Assembly: GCA_023387235.1 (NCBI GenBank)
Contig: JAEWIJ010000156.1
Coordinates: 1-13,880 of the forward strand
From: Pseudomonadota bacterium
Lineage (GTDB): Bacteria; Pseudomonadota; Alphaproteobacteria; Rhizobiales; Hyphomicrobiaceae
DNA length: 13,880 nucleotides
Direction: 5' to 3'
The stretch's first letter is position 1. Each line of letters starts with the position of its first letter. The notes under the pieces were generated by a model. That model ran no database searches. It had not been told where the DNA came from and saw only the letters and a program-made list of their open reading frames with translations. Shown in pieces: positions 1-6,204 of the stretch. Both the position numbers and the translations under genes were made by a program.

Positions 1-64
1 CCGAGCCGACGACGACCGCATCGTAGTCCGGCTTCAGCTCATCGAGGCTGGAAGAAAGACGCAT
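1..64 (-). CDS. Partial FAD-dependent oxidoreductase, N-terminus only
   Basis: An ATG at 64-62 opens a frame that runs off the left edge of the window. The 21 visible residues are MRLSSSLDELKPDYDAVVVGS; the DYDAVVVGS stretch is the first beta strand and start of the GxGxxG dinucleotide-binding fold of FAD enzymes, and resembles the TYDVVVIGSGYGGG start of the GMC enzyme just upstream. A TGAGGAAT ribosome-binding site overlaps the stop codon of that enzyme, leaving a gap of only 10 bases, so the two genes are almost certainly co-transcribed and probably translationally coupled. It could be a second GMC oxidoreductase or another flavoprotein; the fragment is too short to decide. Confidence 0.7.
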   Translation of the reverse strand, partial: MRLSSSLDELKPDYDAVVVGS

Positions 65-74
65 CGGGCATTCC

Positions 75-1865
75 TCAGGCGGATGCGGCGCGGCCGAACA
101 GGCGGCCGAAGCGGGATTGGCTGCCGCTGTCGGCCGGCATCTCGGTACGGAAGACGCGCTTCGGTGCATCAGCGCGCGGCGAGGTATCGAGCGCCAGGCC
201 GTGCTCGCGCGCGAAAAGCATCATGGCGCGCTCGGTCACTGCCGTGATCGTGAACAGCGGATGCACGCCGAGCGGCCGCGGAATGACCGAGCCGTCGCAG
301 ATATAGAGCCCGTCGTGGACGGCATCGGCGCGCTTCGCCGGATCGGCGTCGAACACGCGGCCCTTGTGATCGACGACGCCGCTGTTGCGGTCGCGGCCCA
401 TAGCGCAGCCGCCGAGCGGGTGCACCGTCATGATATCGCCGCCGAGCCACTTATTGCTCACGGGATTGGGCACGTACGTGCCGCCGTTCGCGGCAACACC
501 CTTCCTCAGCATGGCGGAGATGTGCGTGAAGACCGGCTCGTCACCGGCATTGGGCCAGTGCACGGCCGCCGCGTCATCCTCGAAAAGAATTCGCCCGGCC
601 GCGCCGTCATGACCGACAGCGAGGAATGCATGGCTATGATGCACGGGGCCCTCGTACGCGCCAGCAAAGAGGCTCCGGGCATTGCGCCGCGTATCGGCGA
701 GGAGACCTTGAAGACCGGCGCTCGCTTCCTCGGGTGCGAGCGTCGCGCCGGTCGCGAGCAGCATCGGCATGAGCTGCGCCATGGCACTCGGCACCGTCGC
801 CTCGACGAGCGCGAGGCGATCGAGCGGATCGCGGCGGCGGCGCAGATCGATGAGCCCGACGACGGCAGGACCGGGCGGCGGCACTTTTGCCTTCGTCCCG
901 TGCGGAAGGCCGACCGAGTTGACCGGCTCCTTGTAATTGTAGCCGAAGGACATGACGTCGGCGTTGGTCGAAAAGCGCCAGCCGAGGCGGTCGGAAACGC
1001 GGAGCCCGTTCTCGCGCGAGCGCATCATGATCTCGGCGGTGCCGAGCGTACCGGCAGCGAGCACGACCATAGCGGCCGTGACCGTGCCGACCGGAACGTG
1101 ACTGTCCTTGTCGCCGATCTTGCGGAAGACGACACGCCACAGGTCGCCGCTCACGCGTTCGACGAGCCGCACGTTCGCGCCCGTGAAAAGCTCGGCGCCG
1201 TGGTTCACCGCATCGGTGAGATAGGTCGAATGCACGGTCGTCTTGGCGCCGCTGTTGCAGCCGCCCATGCAGTTGCCGCACATGGTGCATGGCGGCTGCA
1301 CGACGCCGGCAGCATTCGCCTTCTCGGCAAAGCTGATGTGGAGCGGCACGCGCTCGACGTGATGGCCGAGAGCCGCGCCGGCCTTCTCCAGCGACGCAAG
1401 CTTCGTCGGCGTCACCGACATCGGCAACGTTTCCGGCGCGAGCATCTGGCGCGCGCGGTGATAGCCAACGTTCAGGCGATGATCGATGCGGAGCTCTTCC
1501 GGCCAGGCCTCGTCCTCGAGGACCATGGTGTCCGGCGTCAGGCAGACGGCGGCGTTAATCAGCGATGTGCCGCCGAGACCGCAGCCGACGAGCGCGTGCA
1601 CGTCCTTGCCGACGCGCAGATCGAACAGCGCATCCGGAGGGCCGATGTGGCGGCCCTTGCCGTTGATCTGCATGGCCGTACTGGCGGCGAGCATCGTCTC
1701 GGCGAACTCGCCGGGCAGATATTCGCGCCCGCGCTCCAGGACCGCGACCTTGAGGCCGATCCGTGAGAGGCGGGAGGCCGCAACGCCGCCGCCATAGCCC
1801 GAGCCTATGACGACGACGTCATAGGTCGGCTTCGCTTGCGCGACCGGGCGCGCCAGACGCGACAT
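75..1865 (-). CDS. GMC family oxidoreductase (cholesterol-oxidase-like flavoprotein)
   Basis: A complete 596-residue flavoenzyme of the glucose-methanol-choline family, which oxidises alcohol groups on sugars, sterols or aliphatic alcohols using FAD. The FAD-binding GSGYGGG is at residues 21-27, followed by an acidic strand end (VLERG, 42-46). GCGLGGTSLIN (94-104) is the second FAD contact. C-terminal signatures are HPLGGCAMG (482-490) and DGSVIPRPLGVHPLFTITA (524-542), so the catalytic pair would be His482 and His535; many sterol-oxidase-like members have Asn at the second position. Cys193, 196, 199 and 203 form CX2CX2CX3C inside CTMCGNCMGGCNSGAK. There is no evident signal peptide or transmembrane helix, so it is probably cytoplasmic. 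A GGGAG ribosome-binding site lies about 10 bases before the ATG. It leads the operon that continues into the partial flavoprotein at the left edge. Substrate unknown. Confidence 0.9.
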   Translation of the reverse strand: MSRLARPVAQAKPTYDVVVIGSGYGGGVAASRLSRIGLKVAVLERGREYLPGEFAETMLAASTAMQINGKGRHIGPPDALFDLRVGKDVHALVGCGLGGTSLINAAVCLTPDTMVLEDEAWPEELRIDHRLNVGYHRARQMLAPETLPMSVTPTKLASLEKAGAALGHHVERVPLHISFAEKANAAGVVQPPCTMCGNCMGGCNSGAKTTVHSTYLTDAVNHGAELFTGANVRLVERVSGDLWRVVFRKIGDKDSHVPVGTVTAAMVVLAAGTLGTAEIMMRSRENGLRVSDRLGWRFSTNADVMSFGYNYKEPVNSVGLPHGTKAKVPPPGPAVVGLIDLRRRRDPLDRLALVEATVPSAMAQLMPMLLATGATLAPEEASAGLQGLLADTRRNARSLFAGAYEGPVHHSHAFLAVGHDGAAGRILFEDDAAAVHWPNAGDEPVFTHISAMLRKGVAANGGTYVPNPVSNKWLGGDIMTVHPLGGCAMGRDRNSGVVDHKGRVFDADPAKRADAVHDGLYICDGSVIPRPLGVHPLFTITAVTERAMMLFAREHGLALDTSPRADAPKRVFRTEMPADSGSQSRFGRLFGRAASA

Positions 1866-1926
1866 CTGCTTGAACTCCCACCCGTAATGCGAGATCCGCC
1901 AACTCCCTGGCGAAAGTATCTACCGG

Positions 1927-1937
1927 GCCATAATGGC
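1927..1937. promoter_or_regulatory. Small palindrome upstream of the GMC gene
   Basis: GCCAT-A-ATGGC is a perfect inverted repeat with a one-base centre, 62 bases upstream of the GMC start codon. A TAGATA hexamer, a possible -10 box on the minus strand, lies just downstream of it at 1917-1922. It could be an operator for the flavoprotein operon, but an 11-base palindrome can occur by chance, and no matching copy was noticed elsewhere in the window. Confidence 0.2.
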
Positions 1938-2035
1938 ATTTGCGAGGGTCGTGTGCGCCCCTCCGTGGCCGTTGCACGACCAAGGCGTGGCGCAAGGGCA
2001 ACAACCATTCATCTGCGGCCGCAGTCGCCGGGATA

Positions 2036-2989
2036 TCAGGCCTTGCGGATCGCCTTGACCGGCTGGCCAGTCTTCTTCTCCAGGCGAGCCAACAGGCGAT
2101 CGAGCTCAGCCATGTCGGTAGTATCGAGCTTCGGGCCGGGCGCGCGGATCGCCGCCGAGCGGATGGCACCGCGCCGTTTCAGGATCTCCTTGCGGATGGG
2201 CAGGCCGACGCCCGGTTGCAACTCGTGACGCATGAGCGGCAGATAGAGATCGTAGAGATCCTCACCCTCCTCGGGCTTGCCGGCGGCGAAGAGCGCGTGC
2301 ATGGCCACCATCATGTCCGGGAAGGCGAAACCGGTCATCGCGCCGTCGGCACCACGCAGGTACTCCTGCGGGAGGTGAATGCCGCCATTCCCGCACAAGA
2401 TCGGGATGTAGCGCCGTTCCTTGCCGTCGCACGCCTTGCGGATGACAGAGAGCTTGGAGAGGCCCGGCATGTCCTCGTGCTTGAACATGGCGATCTGCGG
2501 GAAGGCATCGACAAGGCGGATGAAGCAGTCGGCGCTGAAGTAGACGTCCGTGAGCTTGGGATAGTCCTGGATGCAGACTGGGATCGAGGGCCCGAGCGCA
2601 GTGAGGATCGAGCGCAGGTAGTTCTCGACGGAGGGCTCCGTGGTCAGACCGCGAATGGGCATGGCCATGACGCCGGCCGCCCCCATCTCCATGACCGCGC
2701 GCGCGGTCTTCACGAGCTGGTTCGTGCCCGGGTTCGAAACGCCGACGATGATCGGCACGCGGCCCGCGGTGCGCTTGATGAAACGCTGCGAGACTTCGAG
2801 TGTCTCGCTCTCGGAGAGCTTCTGGAACTCGCCCATGACGCCGAGGATGGTCATGCCCTGCACGCCGCAGGCGAGGTAGAAGTCGACGAGGCTGTCGATG
2901 CTCTCGAGATCGATGCGGCCATCATCGTGAAAGGGCGTCGCGGCGATGACGTAGAGGCCCTTGGCATCGGCGGTGAGCTTGGCGGTCAT
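2036..2989 (-). CDS. Dihydrodipicolinate synthase family protein (DapA-like aldolase/lyase)
   Basis: A 317-residue TIM-barrel protein of the DHDPS/N-acetylneuraminate lyase class I aldolase family, which forms a Schiff base between an active-site lysine and a 2-oxo acid. Family landmarks are VIAATPFHDDGRID (14-27), GVQGMTILGVMGEFQKLSESE (42-62), the lysine of MFKHED (Lys170, expected Schiff base), and KRRGAIRSAAIRAPGP (271-286). Tyr143 in QDYP sits where the family has the catalytic Tyr of the YNxP motif. The GTTGE of true DapA, whose threonines relay protons, is GVMGE here (50-54). This argues against a lysine-biosynthetic DapA and for a catabolic aldolase or dehydratase of unknown substrate. 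Its AGAGGGAAC ribosome-binding site is well placed before the ATG. It is transcribed divergently from the DUF2478 gene and may share a regulatory region with it. Confidence 0.88.
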   Translation of the reverse strand: MTAKLTADAKGLYVIAATPFHDDGRIDLESIDSLVDFYLACGVQGMTILGVMGEFQKLSESETLEVSQRFIKRTAGRVPIIVGVSNPGTNQLVKTARAVMEMGAAGVMAMPIRGLTTEPSVENYLRSILTALGPSIPVCIQDYPKLTDVYFSADCFIRLVDAFPQIAMFKHEDMPGLSKLSVIRKACDGKERRYIPILCGNGGIHLPQEYLRGADGAMTGFAFPDMMVAMHALFAAGKPEEGEDLYDLYLPLMRHELQPGVGLPIRKEILKRRGAIRSAAIRAPGPKLDTTDMAELDRLLARLEKKTGQPVKAIRKA

Positions 2990-3035
2990 GGCGTTCCCTC
3001 TTGAGGACCGGGTGAGGAATGATCAAAATCAAGGA

Positions 3036-3066
3036 AATGTAGCACGTCGCAGTGCGATGCTGTCGA
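3036..3066 (-). promoter_or_regulatory. Possible promoter for the DapA-like gene
   Basis: Read on the minus strand, TCGACA (3066-3061) and TACATT (3041-3036) resemble -35 and -10 boxes, with a rather long 19-base spacer. They lie 47 bases upstream of the DapA-like start. An 11-base inverted repeat TCGCA-G-TGCGA (3047-3057) sits between the boxes, where a repressor could act. All of this lies in the 95-base divergent gap, so it would also lie just upstream of the DUF2478 gene. The assignment rests on short matches only. Confidence 0.22.
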
Positions 3067-3084
3067 GATGAGGAAATAGCAGCC

Positions 3085-3651
3085 ATGCCCGATCCGTACG
3101 CGCCGCTCGCCGCCATGATCTACGGCCCCGGCCGGGGACCGGAAATGGACCGCATCCTTGAGACCCTCGCGCATGGCCTCTCCGCAGATGGCCTGCAACT
3201 CGCCGGGGCCGTCCAGCACACCGCGCACGTGCCAAGCTCGCCGCGCTGCGACATGGTGCTTGAAGACCTCGGCACCGGCGGCATTCACCCCATCTCGGTC
3301 GATCCCGGCATCGACGTGCAGGGCTGCCGCATGGAGCCGGGCAGGATCGAAACGCTGGCCGGGCTCGCAAGCGAGGCCGTCGATCGGGGCGCGGATGTTT
3401 TCCTGCTCAATCGCTTCGGCAAGAACGAGATCGCGGGCCGCGGCTATCGCGAGGTCATTTCCGACGCGGTCGGCCGCGGTGTGCCCGTGCTGGTCGGCGT
3501 CAGCGCTGCCAATATCGCGAAGTGGGACGCCTTCGCGAGCATGGGTTATGACCGGCTCGATATCGATGGCGCAGCGGCGCGCACGTGGTGCATGAAGGCC
3601 GTCGAGGCCAGGCGCCGACAGAAAGAGCAGTCATGCTTGATGAAGACCTGA
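3085..3651 (+). CDS. DUF2478 domain-containing protein
   Basis: A 188-residue protein that I recognise as DUF2478 from its conserved blocks: an N-terminal strand IYGPGRG followed by a helix (12-35), CDMVLEDLGTG (55-65), GCRMEPG (80-86), and LLNRFGKNEIAGRGYRE (107-123), ending in a VPVLVGVS strand (133-140). The pattern suggests a nucleotide-binding or NTPase-like alpha/beta fold, with conserved Cys55 and Cys81. In other genomes the family is often found near molybdate transport genes, but none is present here. Biochemical function is not established. The ATG at 3085 is preferred over the in-frame ATG at 3052, because a GATGAGGA element lies about 10 bases upstream of it and conservation begins there. 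The last 19 bases overlap the start of pncC. It is divergent from the DapA-like gene. Confidence 0.8.
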   Translation: MPDPYAPLAAMIYGPGRGPEMDRILETLAHGLSADGLQLAGAVQHTAHVPSSPRCDMVLEDLGTGGIHPISVDPGIDVQGCRMEPGRIETLAGLASEAVDRGADVFLLNRFGKNEIAGRGYREVISDAVGRGVPVLVGVSAANIAKWDAFASMGYDRLDIDGAAARTWCMKAVEARRRQKEQSCLMKT

Positions 3652-4127
3652 TCACCAAGGCCGAGACGCTGCTCGCGACCCTGCGTGCGCGCAAGCTCAT
3701 GCTGGCGACGGCGGAGAGTTGCACGGGCGGGCTGATTGCGGGCGTGCTCACCGAGGTCGCGGGCTCATCGGACGTGGTCGAGCGCGGCTTCGTCACATAC
3801 TCCAACGAAGCCAAGACCGAGCTGATCGGCGTGCCCGCCGAGATGATCGCAGCGCATGGAGCGGTAAGCTGCGAGGTCGCACTGGCCATGGCCGCGGGCG
3901 CGCTTGCCCGTTCGCGCGCCGATATCGCCGTCGCCGTGACCGGAGTCGCGGGGCCCGGTGGCGGTACTGCGACGAAGCCCGTGGGCCTCGTGCATCTGGC
4001 CGCGGAACGGCGCGGCAGGCCAGCCATCCATCGCGAATGCCGCTTCGGCGATATCGGTCGGCACGGCATCCGCGTGGCGACGATCGCGGTGGCTTTCGAG
4101 ATGGTGGATGAGCTGGCGCGTGGCTGA
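3633..4127 (+). CDS. pncC: Nicotinamide-nucleotide amidohydrolase (CinA C-terminal domain)
   Basis: A 164-residue stand-alone CinA C-terminal domain. The family hydrolyses nicotinamide mononucleotide to nicotinate mononucleotide plus ammonia, returning NMN to NAD synthesis in the cytoplasm. The signature TAESCTGGLIAGVLTEVAGS runs from residue 26 to 45, followed by FVTYSNEAKTELIGV (53-67) and AVTGVAGPGGGTATKPVG (101-118). The length matches the PncC-only form; the N-terminal MoCF-like domain of full CinA is absent. The ATG at 3633 gives the usual family N-terminus (LITKAETLLATLRARKLMLATAES); the 16 extra codons available upstream lie inside the DUF2478 gene and look unconserved. The 19-base overlap with DUF2478 implies translational coupling. 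It converges on the RatA/COQ10-like gene, with only 6 bases between the stop codons. Confidence 0.9.
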   Translation: MLDEDLITKAETLLATLRARKLMLATAESCTGGLIAGVLTEVAGSSDVVERGFVTYSNEAKTELIGVPAEMIAAHGAVSCEVALAMAAGALARSRADIAVAVTGVAGPGGGTATKPVGLVHLAAERRGRPAIHRECRFGDIGRHGIRVATIAVAFEMVDELARG

Positions 4128-4133
4128 GCACGC

Positions 4134-4595
4134 TCAGACTGAGGCGGTGCGGCGTCCGTAGGTCTGATGCGCGCGCTCTTCGAATGCCTCGGCAAAGCGT
4201 TTGAACGCCTGCTCGAAGACGCTGCCGACCAGCATCTGCAGGATCATCGACTTGAACTCGTAGTCGATGAAGAATTTCACCTCGCAGCCCCCAGGCGTCT
4301 CGGCGAAATCCCACTTGTTGACGAGCTTGTTGAACGGTCCCTGCACGAGGTCCGTGCGCACACTCGGGACTGTCGAATCGAGCACCACGCGGCTCGTGAA
4401 GGTCTCGCGGATGCCCTTGTAGCCGACGTCCATGGCGGCGACGAGTGTGCTCTGGTCGCCGTCATCATTGCGCGAAAGCACGCGCAGGCCCTCGCAGAGC
4501 GGCAGGAATTCGGGATAGCGCTCGACGTCGGCGACGAGGTCGAACATTTCCAGCGGCGTGAACGGCACCTGGCGGCGGGTTTCGAAGGAGGGCAT
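4134..4595 (-). CDS. RatA / COQ10-like START-domain protein
   Basis: A 153-residue single-domain protein of the polyketide-cyclase/START (Coq10_START) family. Typical features are VPFTPLEMFDLVADVERYPEFLPLC (10-34), GYKGIRETFTSRV, GPFNKLVNKWDF, and a C-terminal amphipathic helix (MILQMLVGSVFEQAFKRFAEAFEERA). The fold forms a hydrophobic cavity; eukaryotic COQ10 binds ubiquinone and supports respiration, while the E. coli relative was described as RatA, a ribosome-association toxin. In alphaproteobacteria the gene commonly follows lipA, as it does here, and no RatB-like partner is visible. A lipid- or quinone-binding role is therefore at least as likely as a toxin role; this is inference. It lies 109 bases downstream of lipA on the same strand, with a hairpin repeat between. 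Confidence 0.88.
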   Translation of the reverse strand: MPSFETRRQVPFTPLEMFDLVADVERYPEFLPLCEGLRVLSRNDDGDQSTLVAAMDVGYKGIRETFTSRVVLDSTVPSVRTDLVQGPFNKLVNKWDFAETPGGCEVKFFIDYEFKSMILQMLVGSVFEQAFKRFAEAFEERAHQTYGRRTASV

Positions 4596-4632
4596 GGGTC
4601 AGCGCACTCCTTCTTCACAAAATGCGACCGAT

Positions 4633-4656
4633 CCCCCTCCCCGCAAGGCGGGAGGG
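4633..4656. repeat. Intergenic hairpin repeat between lipA and the ratA-like gene
   Basis: CCCTCCCCGC (4635-4644), a 3-base AAG loop and GCGGGAGGG (4648-4656) form a 9-bp stem with a single bulged C. Stem and loop resemble the hairpin at 12270-12297, which marks both as members of one dispersed palindromic family frequently seen between genes in alphaproteobacteria. It lies in the 109-base gap between lipA and the RatA/COQ10-like gene, where it could attenuate read-through or protect a 3' end. No T-tract follows on either strand, so it is not a classical terminator. Confidence 0.6.
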
Positions 4657-4704
4657 ACCGCGTTGGCGAGTAGAGCTACGGCGTGCATCTGGGCAAACGA
4701 CACC

Positions 4705-5667
4705 TCAGCCCACCTGCGCGGCGCGAGCCGCCTGGAGGCGCGCGAAGTCGGCGTCGGCATGATAGCTCGAGCGCGTGAGCGGGCTCGACGACACCAGCAG
4801 GAAGCCCTTGGACTGAGCCGTGCGCTTGTAGCTCTCGAATTCCTCCGGCGTGACGAACCGCTTGACCTCGGCGTGCTTGCGCGTCGGCTGGAGATACTGG
4901 CCGATGGTGAGGAAATCCACGTCGGCCGTTCTCAGGTCGTCCATGAGCTGCAGCACGGCCTCGCGCTCCTCGCCGAGCCCGACCATGATGCCCGACTTCG
5001 TGAAGATCGTCGGATCGAGCTCCTTCGCGCGCTGAAGAATGCGCAGCGAATGGAAATAGCGCGCGCCGGGGCGGATGCTCGGATAGAGGCCCGGCACGGT
5101 CTCGAGATTGTGGTTGAAGACGTCGGGGCGCGCCGCGATGACCACCTCGAGCGCGCCGTCCTTGCGCAGGAAGTCCGGCGTCAGCACCTCGATGGTCGTC
5201 GCCGGCGCAAGCTTGCGGATCCAGCCGATGACCTCGGCGAAATGCTGCGCCCCGCCATCCGGCAGGTCGTCGCGATCGACGGACGTAATGACGACGTGCT
5301 TCAGACCGAGCTTGGCCACGGCCTCGCCGACATTGCGCGGCTCTTCCGCGTCGAGCGGATTGGGCTTCCCGGTCGCGACATTGCAGAACGAGCAGGCGCG
5401 CGTGCACGTATCGCCCATGATCATCATGGTGGCGTGGCGCTGGCTCCAGCACTCGCCGATGTTCGGGCAGCCCGCCTCCTCGCAGACCGTGTGGAGGCCG
5501 TGCTCGCGCACGATGTTGCGCGTCTCGGCATAGACTGGCGAGCCCGGCGCCCTGACGCGAATCCAGTCAGGCTTGCGCAGCACGGGCGTGTCAGGACGCG
5601 CCGCCTTCTCCGGATGGCGCGCCGCGCCGATCCGCTTGCCGCCCGTCGTATCGATAACCGTGACCAT
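4705..5667 (-). CDS. lipA: Lipoyl synthase
   Basis: A 320-residue radical-SAM enzyme that inserts two sulfur atoms into the octanoyl chain on the E2 and GcvH lipoyl domains, making the lipoyl cofactor of 2-oxoacid dehydrogenases and the glycine cleavage system. The auxiliary 4Fe-4S cluster motif CEEAGCPNIGEC supplies Cys62, Cys67 and Cys73. The radical-SAM motif CTRACSFC supplies Cys88, Cys92 and Cys95. The C-terminal RSSYHAD (299-305) includes the serine that ligates the auxiliary cluster. The length is normal for the family. AAAGG lies 4 bases before the ATG. The downstream gene is the RatA/COQ10-like gene, as is common in the class. Pyruvate dehydrogenase genes, often upstream of lipA in related genomes, are not here; a small GlsB-type gene lies upstream instead. 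Confidence 0.97.
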   Translation of the reverse strand: MVTVIDTTGGKRIGAARHPEKAARPDTPVLRKPDWIRVRAPGSPVYAETRNIVREHGLHTVCEEAGCPNIGECWSQRHATMMIMGDTCTRACSFCNVATGKPNPLDAEEPRNVGEAVAKLGLKHVVITSVDRDDLPDGGAQHFAEVIGWIRKLAPATTIEVLTPDFLRKDGALEVVIAARPDVFNHNLETVPGLYPSIRPGARYFHSLRILQRAKELDPTIFTKSGIMVGLGEEREAVLQLMDDLRTADVDFLTIGQYLQPTRKHAEVKRFVTPEEFESYKRTAQSKGFLLVSSSPLTRSSYHADADFARLQAARAAQVG

Positions 5668-5704
5668 CGGCCTTTACTTGCGCTCTTTGCGCGCTCCCAA
5701 CAAG

Positions 5705-5735
5705 AGGGGCGGGGCCGCCGCCGGCGCCCGCCCTT
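5705..5735 (-). terminator. GC-rich hairpin between glsB-type gene and lipA
   Basis: GGGCGGG (5707-5713) and CCCGCCC (5727-5733) pair perfectly, and two further outer pairs (one G-T) extend the stem. The inner 13 bases can add GCC/GGC pairs. On the minus strand the hairpin is followed by TCTTGTT, a weak T-rich run. It lies 51 bases after the stop of the small membrane-protein gene and 38 bases before the lipA start, so it may terminate the former or act in the lipA leader. The tail is too poor in T for a confident terminator call. Confidence 0.35.
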
Positions 5736-5785
5736 GGATTTACACGATATGCCAGGGTGTTGCCCAGGCCGCACCCGGCAGCCTG

Positions 5786-6037
5786 CTATGCGATGAGCCG
5801 CGCGATCAAAATGACCACGATGGCGCCGATAGCGGCCGTGATGATCTGGTTTACGATCGGTGAGCCAAGGTTGATGTTCACCTTAGCCACGTTGAGCAGC
5901 CACCCGCCGACGACGCCGCCGATGATGCCGGCAACGATATACCCGAGCAGACCCCAGGGGCCGCCGACGACGAGGCTGGCGAGCCAGCCCGCGATGGCAC
6001 CCACGATAAGCATGACGACGATTGCAGCAGCGTCCAT
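5786..6037 (-). CDS. GlsB/YeaQ/YmgE family small stress-response membrane protein
   Basis: An 83-residue, very hydrophobic protein of the transglycosylase-associated / YeaQ-YmgE family. It has three predicted transmembrane segments at about residues 4-22, 29-50 and 60-82, with glycine-rich helix-packing motifs (GAIAGWLASLVVGG at 13-26, GIIGGVVGGWLLN at 37-49). Family members sit in the inner membrane and are often induced by general or envelope stress; the molecular role is unknown. The start has a good GGAAGGA ribosome-binding site. The leader contains a small GCGCC-GCCC-GGCGC hairpin (6059-6072). I searched the upstream region for a GGAAC/CGTT general-stress (EcfG-type) promoter pair with correct spacing and did not find one. 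Confidence 0.9.
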   Translation of the reverse strand: MDAAAIVVMLIVGAIAGWLASLVVGGPWGLLGYIVAGIIGGVVGGWLLNVAKVNINLGSPIVNQIITAAIGAIVVILIARLIA

Positions 6038-6204
6038 TTGCTCGATCCTTCCCGTTATGCGCCGCCCGGCGCACGGGCGGACCGTCCGAACGATCTCACG
6101 CCAACCTGCGTCGATGATTTTGAACTGAGTCGGCGGCCCTGTCGATGGAACGTTCGTCGCGGCAAGCTATTGATGCGTCGCACAATAAAACTGAACGTCG
6201 GACG

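Noticed and set aside
117..1766. Long plus-strand open frame (549 codons) opposite the GMC gene
   Set aside because: Its translation is rich in Arg, His and Ala with no recognisable domain, and it lies wholly antisense to a gene with clear family motifs. This is the usual effect of high GC content.
2013..2024. CTGCGGCCGCAG palindrome as a terminator for the DapA-like gene
   Set aside because: It is a perfect 12-base palindrome just after the stop, but has no loop and no T-tract, so it would make a poor hairpin; GC-rich palindromes of this size are expected here by chance.
4558..5796. 412-codon plus-strand open frame opposite lipA
   Set aside because: Antisense to lipA, which has all its catalytic motifs; the composition is shadow-like and there is no ribosome-binding site.
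6038..6204. Possible general-stress (EcfG) promoter for the GlsB-type gene
   Set aside because: GGAAC and CGTT elements occur in the gap, but not on the minus strand with 16-17 base spacing, so the pair is not supported.
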